Source: Anaerolineae bacterium (GTDB lineage: Bacteria > Chloroflexota > Anaerolineae > Aggregatilineales > UBA2796). From it: DNA of 64,000 bases. The stretch spans positions 1-64,000 of the forward strand of contig JAHBVJ010000033.1 in the NCBI GenBank assembly GCA_019637615.1, written 5' to 3'. The notes under the pieces were generated by a model, which had not been told where the DNA came from, made no database searches, and saw only the letters and a program-made list of their open reading frames with translations. How positions within the stretch are numbered: position 1 is the first letter of the stretch; every line of letters starts with the position of its first letter. Below, piece by piece: positions 51,428 through 59,636 of the stretch. Position numbers and translations under genes: made by a program.

Positions 51428-54400
51428 ATGAAGTTCAAGTTCCACCTGTTCGTGCAGAAGCACCAGAATCGCACCTATACTGTTACGGTGCTGCCGTTCG
51501 GGGACATGACGAGCTTCGGTATCAACTTCGATGAGATCAAAGCCGAACTCACCGAGGCTATCAAAGACCGCGTCCGCGAGACACCGCCGCACCAATTGCA
51601 GCATCTCGAATTCGATCCGCGTATCGCGCTGCACAAAGCCACCGTCAGCCTGCGCCCCGTTGACCGCAAGAACGCCAAAAAGCGCCGTGAGCAGATCAAG
51701 ATGGTCTTTAGTCTGCTCGTCAAGCCAGAAGACGACGGACAACTGCTCGTCAGCGTACCCAAACTCGGTAACCCGCCGCTGACCTTCTACGTTTACAACC
51801 GCGACGAACTCGAATCGCAAGCCAACATCGAGATCGCTGCGTGGTTCGACAATGTGCCGTTAGAGCGCTTGCTCGAATATAAGCACGCCCGCAGCGAAAC
51901 GCTCGAAGCCATCGAGATCGATATCCCGTTGCGCAAACCCAAAGAGGGGGGCGATGAGGACGGCTTGAAGCCGCAAGATGCCTTCTGGGCGCTACGTGAG
52001 GTCGGCATCAACATGACCGCCCAAGCCGCCGAAGGCCGCTTCCACAAAGCCTATCGGCGCGATCTGCTGGTCGATGAAATCCTCAAAACGCTGCTCGGTG
52101 CGCGCCACAATTCGATCCTGCTGACGGGCTTGAGCGAAGTCGGCAAGACCGCCGTGCTGCATGAAGTTGTCCGCCGCATTCAGCGCAAAGAGTGCGACGA
52201 ACGTCTCCACGACCGCCAAGTCTGGATGCTCACGCCGGATCGTCTGATCGCGGGCGCGCAGTACGTCGGCACGTGGGAGGAGCGCATCAAGGACATCACC
52301 AACGAGTGCCGCGTCAGGCAGCATATTTTGTACGTGGACGATCTCCCCGGCTTGCTCGAAGTCGGGCGCTGGTCAAAAAGTGATGCCAACATCGGCATGG
52401 CGCTGCGTCCCTATGTCGCGTCCGGCGAAGTCATCATGATCGGGGAAGCCAGCCCCGAACGCCTGACGATGGGCAACAATCTTGGTGGCAGCTTCATCAA
52501 CCTGTTCCGCACCTTCACTGTCGAACCGCTGGCGGAAGATGAGACCTTAGCCGTCCTGAACAGCGTCGCCCGCGATCTTGAACGTGATCTTGATCTGCGC
52601 ATCGATCCCAAGGCGCTCGATACCTCGATCAGCCTGACGCGCCGCTATCTGCCTTACCGCGCCTTCCCCGGCAAGGCCATCCGCTTGCTGGAAGAAACCG
52701 CCGCCGATGCCAACAAAGCCGCGCCCAATCGGGGCTTGCCCGCCGCCAGTGGCCTGCTCACGCGCTTGCAGCCGCGTTTGCAAGTCGCCCGCAGCCACGT
52801 CATCAGCACGTTTAGTCGTCAGAGCGGGATGCCGGAATTCATCGTCAACGACGAAACCAAGCTCGATCTAGCCGAGGTCGAGAATTTCTTCAAAGAGCGC
52901 ATCATCGGGCAGGAGCAAGCCCTCAGTGCGATGGTCAACACCATCGCCACCATCAAAGCCGGGCTGAACGACCCCAAGAAGCCGCTCGGCACGTTCCTGT
53001 TCATCGGGCCGACGGGTGTCGGCAAGACCGAGATGGCGAAGACACTGGCGACCTATCTATTCGGAGACGCCAACCGCCTGATCCGCTTCGACATGAGCGA
53101 ATATAACGGCGTCGATGGCGCGTCACGTCTGATGGGAGCCTTCACCACCGAGGGCGAATTGACGCGTAAAGTCCGTGAGCAGCCTTTCAGCGTCGTGCTG
53201 CTGGACGAATTTGAGAAAGCCGATCCGCGCATCTACGACATCTTCTTGCAGGTGCTTGGCGAAGGCCGCTTGACCGACGCGCGCGGCAAGACCACCTCGT
53301 TCCACAACGCCATCGTGATCATGACCAGCAACCTCGGTTCGGGGCGGCGCGATACGCGTCCGCGCGGCTTCGTCACGGGCGACGATCCCGATCCCGACGA
53401 GATCGAGGCAACCTTGACGCAGCACTATCGCGGCAAGGTCGAAGCCTACTTCCGTCCCGAATTCGTCAACCGCATTGATCAGATCGTGGTCTTTACGCAG
53501 CTTTCACGGGATGCCTTACGCAAGATCGCCGCCCGCGAACTCAGCGAAATTCTGCGCCGCGATGGCATCCTACGCCGCAACATTCCCGTCGAGATCAACG
53601 ACTCGGTCATCGATCTGGTGCTGGAAAACGGCTATAGTCCCGTCTACGGCGCGCGCCCGCTCAAACGCGAGATCGAGCAGTTGGTTGTCTCTCCAATGGC
53701 GCGTGTACTAGCCGAAACGCGCGGCGACAAGCCCAAGCTGCTGCGCCTCCATACCGATGGCGGACGGCTGCAAATCAACGCCATCCCCATCGAGGAGGCC
53801 GAGCCGGAGACGGTTACGCTCTCCACCGCCACCAGCGACACCGAATACCGCCGCATGGATGTGCCCGCGCTGGTCGAAGGCATCGCCGCGCTGCGCCGCA
53901 AGCTGGCGGACTGGGATAACAGCGATCTCGTGCGCGAGATGCGCCGCGAAAAAGCCCACATGCTGGAACAGACGCAAAAACCGGAATTCTGGCAGAACAG
54001 CGATGACGCCCGCGAATCCATGACGCGTTTCTACTTCGTGGATCGGCTGCTAGCCAAGCTCAACGATGCGCTCGAACGCGCCGAATACCTCGAAGATTTC
54101 GCCATCATGGTCATGCGTGAACGCGCGCTGAACTACAATTCCGACCTCGCGCGCGATTTCGAGGCGCTGCACCAGCAGATCAGCTTTCTAGACATCGAAC
54201 TGATGACGGCGCACTTGCCGCACCGCAACCAGACCATGATCTTGATCACGCCGTTTAGTGAGCAGCCGTTGGTCATGAACCCGACCACCGATGTATGGCC
54301 TCGCCAACTCGCGGCGATGTACTTGCAGTGGGCGGAAAGCAAAGGCGCGGAGTTCGATCTGTATATGCTGCAACCCGCTGAAGCCGCCTCCGGCAAACTG

Positions 54401-54895
54401 GCCTTCACGCAGATTACTGGTGGCAACTTCAAAAACCTCTTGGAACGTTTCGCCGCGCAGCCGCCCACGCCGGAGATCGCCATTTTCATGCGTGGAACCA
54501 ATGTGTTCGGCTTCATGAAGGGCGAACGTGGCTTGCATCGGCTGCACGGGCGCGACAGCGCCGCCGACGTACTAGCACAGGTGCGTGTCTACGCCATCCC
54601 CGATAGCAAATCGATCCCGCGTTGGCTGCGCGACTATCAGGTAGTCAAGGCCGAGATCGCGGAGGGCAAGCGTCCCGCGCCGGAACCCAACAAAGAACAC
54701 TTCACCGTGATCCGCGCCTACAGCATCGAGCGCACCGAGAAATTCGTCCGCGATCTGCGCACGGGCACGCGCCAACCCGATGTCAAATCGGTGCTCGGCA
54801 AGGGGATGCTAGACGAGTTCATCCTCGCCTATCTGCGTAAACAGGATGCGCAGGTGATGTGGGAAGATCGCTACCCGCCGACGTTTCCGTACTAG
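51428..54895 (+). CDS. ClpB-like AAA+ ATPase fused to an RF2-like module
   Basis: 1155 residues. Residues 1-200 are a beta-rich N-terminal region I cannot assign; it is not the Clp N-domain. AAA+ domain 1: Walker A GLSEVGKT at 234-241, pore-type segment RLIAGAQYVGTWEERIK and Walker B ILYVDD. There is no ClpB middle coiled coil. AAA+ domain 2: Walker A GPTGVGKT at 527-534, Walker B with Asp593-Glu594, IMTSN sensor and FRPEFVNRID, but no IGL/IGF ClpP-binding loop. Residues about 815-1141 align in order with peptide chain release factor 2: FWQNSDDARESM (PCRF helices), LQWAESKG, GLHRL at 1035-1039 and VRDLRTGTRQPDVKSVL at 1107-1123. The catalytic GGQ domain and the SPF codon-reading tripeptide are missing. 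A ribosome-linked unfoldase is one possible reading. Start ATG 51428. Confidence 0.88.
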   Translation: MKFKFHLFVQKHQNRTYTVTVLPFGDMTSFGINFDEIKAELTEAIKDRVRETPPHQLQHLEFDPRIALHKATVSLRPVDRKNAKKRREQIKMVFSLLVKPEDDGQLLVSVPKLGNPPLTFYVYNRDELESQANIEIAAWFDNVPLERLLEYKHARSETLEAIEIDIPLRKPKEGGDEDGLKPQDAFWALREVGINMTAQAAEGRFHKAYRRDLLVDEILKTLLGARHNSILLTGLSEVGKTAVLHEVVRRIQRKECDERLHDRQVWMLTPDRLIAGAQYVGTWEERIKDITNECRVRQHILYVDDLPGLLEVGRWSKSDANIGMALRPYVASGEVIMIGEASPERLTMGNNLGGSFINLFRTFTVEPLAEDETLAVLNSVARDLERDLDLRIDPKALDTSISLTRRYLPYRAFPGKAIRLLEETAADANKAAPNRGLPAASGLLTRLQPRLQVARSHVISTFSRQSGMPEFIVNDETKLDLAEVENFFKERIIGQEQALSAMVNTIATIKAGLNDPKKPLGTFLFIGPTGVGKTEMAKTLATYLFGDANRLIRFDMSEYNGVDGASRLMGAFTTEGELTRKVREQPFSVVLLDEFEKADPRIYDIFLQVLGEGRLTDARGKTTSFHNAIVIMTSNLGSGRRDTRPRGFVTGDDPDPDEIEATLTQHYRGKVEAYFRPEFVNRIDQIVVFTQLSRDALRKIAARELSEILRRDGILRRNIPVEINDSVIDLVLENGYSPVYGARPLKREIEQLVVSPMARVLAETRGDKPKLLRLHTDGGRLQINAIPIEEAEPETVTLSTATSDTEYRRMDVPALVEGIAALRRKLADWDNSDLVREMRREKAHMLEQTQKPEFWQNSDDARESMTRFYFVDRLLAKLNDALERAEYLEDFAIMVMRERALNYNSDLARDFEALHQQISFLDIELMTAHLPHRNQTMILITPFSEQPLVMNPTTDVWPRQLAAMYLQWAESKGAEFDLYMLQPAEAASGKLAFTQITGGNFKNLLERFAAQPPTPEIAIFMRGTNVFGFMKGERGLHRLHGRDSAADVLAQVRVYAIPDSKSIPRWLRDYQVVKAEIAEGKRPAPEPNKEHFTVIRAYSIERTEKFVRDLRTGTRQPDVKSVLGKGMLDEFILAYLRKQDAQVMWEDRYPPTFPY

Positions 54896-55084
54896 GATTC
54901 CAGATGCAAACGGGCGTCCAGCCTATTTTCTCATGCTCGCCACTTGGTTCTGATCGCTACGGGTTAAGGTTCCTCAGCCGGGAGTGCTAGGGTCGCGCTC
55001 TCGGCCTTATCAAGAGAGACTTCGTAGGGGAAGTTCAACAAGCGATTGTCAGGGATTGTTACTGCCAGATAGCGACGAGGGTTG
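54896..55084. other. Short convergent gap
   Basis: Separates the AAA+ gene (plus) from the phosphatase gene (minus). I see only weak GC-rich pairing possibilities and no clear terminator. Confidence 0.3.
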
Positions 55085-56245
55085 CTACACGTACTCGATC
55101 TTCACATCCTTATGCAGATCGAGCAGGAAGCGCGCTATCTCCTCGATCAGCTTGCGGCGCAGCGACAGATTCCCCGGCAGCAGCGGACTCTGATAAAATT
55201 CGTTGATCCGCTGTCCCACCAAGAAGAAGATCGAGTCAGCGCGCAGCAGTTCGCGACTGAGCAGCACGGCTCCGTTCGTCTGCGCGGGCAGCGCGGCTTC
55301 TTCGCCGTGACAGTCGCGCAGATAATCCAGCGCGTGCGACAGCGTGATGATGCCCTCCGTCAGCAGATCGATCCCGTTCAACTGTCCGATTGGCGGCACT
55401 TCTCGCGTGAGCGTTCTCAAATCGGTATCGATCACCTCACCGAGATATGTCGCCACGATATTACCGGTCGTGCCGCCGCACACCACTCGCCGCCCTGTGA
55501 ACGCCAGCAACCGCTCGGCACAAGCATCATCCAGCTTATCATCCAGCGGTGGGCCAGTAAAGATCATCAGCGGATGGCTCTGCCGCGTGTAAATGCCGAT
55601 GCACGTCGCGTCATCCCCGACGTTCTGCCCGTACAGCGCTTGCGTGCGTGTAACCAATCCTTGCACCAGCGATTTGGCGGTGTGGTTGGAGTAGATGAAC
55701 AGGCTCTCTAAGTATTTGCTGACGTTTTCCCGCCCCCAACCGAAGTTCCATGTTGTGCCCAAGCCCGCGTGTAGCACGCCATCGCTGATGATGCCCAAGA
55801 AGTCACCGGGCATCAAAACGCCCTCGCTCACCCGAATCTTGCGATCAAGGATGATTTCTTCGGTCTCGACCAGCGCTGAATTCTTTGAATGGTGCAGATA
55901 AAAGGCCGATGGATTGTCGAAGTTCATGATGCGGAAGTGATTCGTCGCGTGGTCGATCTCGACAGCAGTGAAGGTTGAATACGCGATATGCCGTACCTTA
56001 CAGATCGGCAGCGTCCCGATCACCGTGCTGATCACTTCGTTGAGTGGAATATCCGCGCGCAGCATGGTCACGATGATCTCGGCGGTGAGCGTGGCGAGGA
56101 TGTTAGCCTTGACGCCGCTGCCTAGCCCGTCGGAGAGCACCACGATGGTCTTGCGGTCGGTCTTACCCACCGTGACCTTATCGCCGCACAATTCCTCGCC
56201 AGTCTTGTTCACGCTGGCGCTGTAGATGTCGAGGTAGTAGTCCAC
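55085..56245 (-). CDS. SpoIIE/PP2C-type protein phosphatase
   Basis: 386 residues. The PP2C-like core has an early GEELCGDKV, SDGLGSG with a metal-binding Asp, ILGIISDGV-like second Asp motif (LGIISDGVLHAG) and NVGDDATCIGI, all in the order of SpoIIE-family Ser/Thr phosphatases. The last 130 residues are an additional domain without a clear family, including GRRVVCGGTTGNI. Starts at GTG 56245, one base after the PAS gene stop, with AAGGGA nine bases ahead; a TTG at 56266 lacks a site. With the PAS and 2Fe-2S genes it makes a probable redox-signalling unit acting on phosphoproteins. Confidence 0.85.
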   Translation of the reverse strand: MDYYLDIYSASVNKTGEELCGDKVTVGKTDRKTIVVLSDGLGSGVKANILATLTAEIIVTMLRADIPLNEVISTVIGTLPICKVRHIAYSTFTAVEIDHATNHFRIMNFDNPSAFYLHHSKNSALVETEEIILDRKIRVSEGVLMPGDFLGIISDGVLHAGLGTTWNFGWGRENVSKYLESLFIYSNHTAKSLVQGLVTRTQALYGQNVGDDATCIGIYTRQSHPLMIFTGPPLDDKLDDACAERLLAFTGRRVVCGGTTGNIVATYLGEVIDTDLRTLTREVPPIGQLNGIDLLTEGIITLSHALDYLRDCHGEEAALPAQTNGAVLLSRELLRADSIFFLVGQRINEFYQSPLLPGNLSLRRKLIEEIARFLLDLHKDVKIEYV

Positions 56246-56246
56246 G

Positions 56247-56756
56247 CTACACGATCCCTTGCTCAACCATCTGCCGCAGCCGCAGCAAATTGACTTTGGT
56301 TTCGGCGGTGGTTTCGCCTAGCAAGCCAGCGATCTCCTGCGCCACCTTCATCTGGTTATCGACCACCTCGTTGATCTTGGCGATAGTTTCGCGTTTGATG
56401 CTCATCATCTCTTGGTTCTGCCGCCATTCGTGCGTCAGATCGACCATGATGCACGCCACCAGCTCTTGATCGCGGATCGGGAACACCACTTTGCGGACGT
56501 GCAGATCATAGTCGGGGTATTCGCCTTCTTTGGCGTAGATTACGCGGTTGCTTTCCCAGACTTCCTTGAATTCTGCCGCGTCGTGCAGGATCGTTTCTGC
56601 GTGTTGACCGAAGACATGGTCTGCCTCGACCTTGAACATGCGGCTGAAGGCGGGGTTGATCAGCCGGATGCGCAGTTCCTTGTCCACGACGATGAGGCCG
56701 TTCGGGTCATAGTCCCAAAGAATTTCCCATAAACTTTTGGTTGGCTGTTCAGGCAT
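56247..56756 (-). CDS. PAS domain protein
   Basis: 169 residues. One PAS domain at about 10-110 (DYDPNGLIVVDKELRIRLINPAF, then KEVWESNRV and VVFPIRDQELVACIMVDLT) followed by a helical stretch (about 115-165) that could dimerise. No kinase, cyclase or DNA-binding domain is attached, so it must work through a partner, probably the phosphatase encoded directly downstream. It may bind a flavin, haem or Fe-S cluster, but no Cys/His pattern proves this. GAAGGG lies ahead of ATG 56756. Confidence 0.85.
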   Translation of the reverse strand: MPEQPTKSLWEILWDYDPNGLIVVDKELRIRLINPAFSRMFKVEADHVFGQHAETILHDAAEFKEVWESNRVIYAKEGEYPDYDLHVRKVVFPIRDQELVACIMVDLTHEWRQNQEMMSIKRETIAKINEVVDNQMKVAQEIAGLLGETTAETKVNLLRLRQMVEQGIV

Positions 56757-56771
56757 ACTACCCTTCTAGCG

Positions 56772-57041
56772 CTAATTTTTTTCGCGTGTGAGATACGGGA
56801 GTATCTCATCTTCGAATTTTTGCTCGATATTTTTGGCGTTGACATGCACGATCGTCACATCGCCCAGTTTCAGGATAATGCCATCCATGCACGGGCCGAG
56901 GCAGAACGCGCCTTTCAAGGCGACTTGACTATCGGGTGCGCGCTCCGCCAGCAGCCGCTGAAGGACGGGCAGGACATCGTATACGCCGTATTGGTGACAT
57001 GCTGATCCCATGCATACATAGAGAGTTTCCGGTTGTCCCAT
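56772..57041 (-). CDS. Thioredoxin-like [2Fe-2S] ferredoxin (NuoE-like)
   Basis: 89 residues. The four cluster ligands are in CMGSACHQYG (Cys 10 and Cys 15) and FCLGPCMDG (Cys pair around 50-54), the CxxxxC...CxxxC pattern of NuoE/HndA-type 2Fe-2S domains. Too short for a full NuoE; it is the isolated cluster domain. In other bacteria such small ferredoxins stand beside sensory [FeFe]-hydrogenase, PAS and SpoIIE genes; no hydrogenase gene is present here. It is 15 bp ahead of the PAS gene, probably first in the operon. Confidence 0.85.
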   Translation of the reverse strand: MGQPETLYVCMGSACHQYGVYDVLPVLQRLLAERAPDSQVALKGAFCLGPCMDGIILKLGDVTIVHVNAKNIEQKFEDEILPYLTREKN

Positions 57042-57271
57042 GCATCCTCAACTAGCGCGACTCGACCGATAAGTCAGGCACATCTTAGCACCGTGTACCC
57101 CGTTCGCCCGTTGGCAGATGTCACCCGATTCAGATACTAAAGATCATCACCTTAGCGGCTATGCGCGCCGCCAGAATCTCACCGAACCCCAAGCATCTCC
57201 TTGAGCTGAGAATTGATTGCCGTCCTCAGTGCTGCTAAAATCTACATGTTATCTTCTTGTGGGAGCATATT

Positions 57272-59005
57272 GTGACCTTAATACCTCAACAGGTAGCCGG
57301 GTTGATCCGTCAGGGGATCGCGGCTGCCCAAACTGCCGGAGCCTTACCCGCCTTCGACATTCCAACGCTGAAAATCGACCGTCCGAAACGCGCTGATCAG
57401 GGCGATTACGCGTCGGCAGTAGCCATGCAGGTGCAGAAGCAGGTCGGGAAGCCGCCGTTAGAGATCGCCAAGACGATTCAGGCGCACATCCCCGCTGCCG
57501 ACTTCATCCGCAGCATTGAGGTCGCCCCACCGGGGTTCCTGAACATCCGCCTATCCGATGCATGGCTGGCGGCGCAGGTCGATGACATCATCGCGCAAGG
57601 CGTCGATCACCTTTTCCGCCAGAACACAGGCGCGGGCAAAAAGGCGCAGGTCGAATACGTCAGCGCCAACCCGACTGGCCCCCTCAGCGTCCACCGCATT
57701 CGTGGCGGTGTCATCGGGGACACCATCGCCAATCTGCTCGAAGCGGTCGGTTACGACGTGACGCGCGAATATTACTTCAACAACGCGGGTGCGCAGATGG
57801 ACATCCTCGGTCTGAGCGTGCAAGCGCGCTACTTGGAGATGATCAACGCGCCGTACACCTTCCCCGCCAAAGGGTATCAGGGCTTGTACATCCGCATGAT
57901 CGCGGCGGTCATCCTCGCCATGTACGGCGACACACTGCACGACGCGCCGATGGAAAAATTCCGCGACATCGCCGCCAAAGCGCTCATGGAGCGCATCAAA
58001 ACCAGCATGAAGCGCGTCAATATCGTGCATAACTCGTTCTTTCTCGAACGCAGTCTGTATGATGATGGCGCGGTCTGGGATACGGTCAAGCTGCTGAAAG
58101 AGCGCGGCCTGACCTATGAAAAAGACGATGCGACGTGGTTCAAGTCCACCGAGTTTGGCGACGAAAAAGATCGCGTGATCGTCAAGAAAACGGGCGAACC
58201 CACTTACCGCCTGCCCGACATGGCCTATCACAAAAACAAGCTGGATCGCGGCTTCGATCTCGTGGTGGACATCTTCGGCGCGGATCACGCCGCGACGGCA
58301 CCGCAGGTGCTGCTCGGCGTCAAGGCGATGGGCTACGATCCCTCGGCGGTACGCACGCTGATCCATCAGATGGTCGAGCTGGTCGAAGACGGCGAAGCCA
58401 AGCGCATGAGCACCCGTCGCGGTGCGTTCGTGGAACTCGATGAGCTGATCGATGACGTGGGACCAGACGCCGTGCGCTATTTTATGTTGGCGCAAAATCC
58501 CAACACCGCCATGAACTTCGATCTGAACTTGGCGAAATCGCAAAGCGACGAAAATCCCGTCTACCGCATCCAGAGTGCGCACGTCCGTTGCGCGGGCATT
58601 CTCCGCAAGACCGCCGACGCTGGCCTGACCGATGACGGCGCTGATCTCAGCAAACTCGGCGCGGAAGAACTCGGCTTGCTGCGTAAGATGCTCGAACTCG
58701 GTGAGGTCATCGACCGCGCCGTGACGGAAGTCTCGCCGCAGATGCTGGCTTACTACGCGCTCGATCTGGCAGGCACCTTCCACCCGATCTATGACCGTGT
58801 GCGCGTGCTCTCCGAGCAGGAAAATCTGTCAGTCGATGTCCAGAAGGCGCGGCTGCGTTTCTACCGCGCCGCCAAAGTCGTCTTCGGGCGTGCGCTCAAG
58901 CTGATGGGCATGTCCGCGCCGGAAGTCATGGAACGCCGCGAGCCAGCCAAGCCCGCCGTAGAAGCCGTGACCGAGCCAGCCGCCGAAGACGCGGACGCCG
59001 AATAA
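57272..59005 (+). CDS. argS: Arginyl-tRNA synthetase
   Basis: 577 residues. N-terminal Arg-tRNA synthetase domain (DQGDYASAVAMQ), class I core with VEYVSANPTGPL, EYYFNNAGAQMDILG, the ArgRS-type KMSKS variant RMSTRRG near residue 385 and a C-terminal DALR anticodon domain (MLAYYALDLAGTFHPIYDR, ending ALKLMGMSAPEVM), followed by a 25-residue acidic Ala/Glu tail. The expected HIGH motif after ANPTGPL is replaced by Ser139-Val-His-Arg142. The start is GTG 57272 with GGGAG six bases ahead; TTG 57257 overlaps that site. It attaches arginine to its tRNA; probably the only copy here, so function is assumed despite the odd motif. Confidence 0.9.
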   Translation: MTLIPQQVAGLIRQGIAAAQTAGALPAFDIPTLKIDRPKRADQGDYASAVAMQVQKQVGKPPLEIAKTIQAHIPAADFIRSIEVAPPGFLNIRLSDAWLAAQVDDIIAQGVDHLFRQNTGAGKKAQVEYVSANPTGPLSVHRIRGGVIGDTIANLLEAVGYDVTREYYFNNAGAQMDILGLSVQARYLEMINAPYTFPAKGYQGLYIRMIAAVILAMYGDTLHDAPMEKFRDIAAKALMERIKTSMKRVNIVHNSFFLERSLYDDGAVWDTVKLLKERGLTYEKDDATWFKSTEFGDEKDRVIVKKTGEPTYRLPDMAYHKNKLDRGFDLVVDIFGADHAATAPQVLLGVKAMGYDPSAVRTLIHQMVELVEDGEAKRMSTRRGAFVELDELIDDVGPDAVRYFMLAQNPNTAMNFDLNLAKSQSDENPVYRIQSAHVRCAGILRKTADAGLTDDGADLSKLGAEELGLLRKMLELGEVIDRAVTEVSPQMLAYYALDLAGTFHPIYDRVRVLSEQENLSVDVQKARLRFYRAAKVVFGRALKLMGMSAPEVMERREPAKPAVEAVTEPAAEDADAE

Positions 59006-59067
59006 CTAATCTCGTCCGGGCGAGCGCAGTCTCGCCCACAGTTCGCCAAACTGACGAAGGAATCATC

Positions 59068-59634
59068 ATGGGGTTGAAGTCCGATTCGTGGATTCGAAAG
59101 ATGTCGCTTGAACACGGCATGATCACGCCGTTCGAGGAAAAGCTCGTGCGCGCCGTCGATAACAAACGCGTGGTCAGCTACGGCGTTAGCAGCGCTGGCT
59201 ACGACATCCGCGTCAACAACAAATTCAAAGTCTGCGACCAGCGTTTTTTCGCGGAATTAGATGTCAAGCAGCTCGATGACTCGCTGTTCATCGATGTCGA
59301 GGCCGAGCGCCTGATCATCCCGCCGCATGGATTTGTATTAGCTGAGAGTGTCGAGACTTTTCGGATGCCGCCGGATACACTCGGTCTCGCCATCGGCAAA
59401 TCGACCTATGCGCGCGTTGGCCTCGTCACCAACATTACGCCGCTGGAGCCGGGTTGGTCGGGCATTCTGACCATCGAACTGAGCAACACCTCGCCGCTGC
59501 CCGTTGCGGTCTATGCGGGCGAAGGCATCTGTCAGGTGCTGTTCTTCCAGACCGACGATACGCCGGAAGTGAATTACGCGCAGCGCAGCGGCAAATACAA
59601 CAATCAGACCGGGATCACGTTACCGAAAGTCTAA
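59068..59634 (+). CDS. dcd: dCTP deaminase
   Basis: 188 residues, the usual size. It has SYGVSSAGYDIRV, the ESVETFRMP segment, GKSTYARVGL and TPLEPGWSGILTIELSN, which holds the catalytic Glu and the nucleotide pocket. The C-terminal GKYNNQTGITLPKV closes over the triphosphate in known structures. It turns dCTP into dUTP for thymidylate synthesis; whether it is the bifunctional type that also makes dUMP cannot be decided. It lies 62 bp after argS and two bases before the protease gene. Confidence 0.92.
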   Translation: MGLKSDSWIRKMSLEHGMITPFEEKLVRAVDNKRVVSYGVSSAGYDIRVNNKFKVCDQRFFAELDVKQLDDSLFIDVEAERLIIPPHGFVLAESVETFRMPPDTLGLAIGKSTYARVGLVTNITPLEPGWSGILTIELSNTSPLPVAVYAGEGICQVLFFQTDDTPEVNYAQRSGKYNNQTGITLPKV

Positions 59635-59636
59635 TC

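Noticed and set aside
54415..54435. A GGQ-like peptide-release motif in the RF2-like module
   Set aside because: The only candidate, ITGGNF, lies before GLHRL and not in a GGQ domain, and lacks the Gln.
57551..58783. 410-codon minus-strand frame
   Set aside because: Lies fully antisense to argS; His/Val/Asp-rich composition typical of shadow frames in GC-rich genes.
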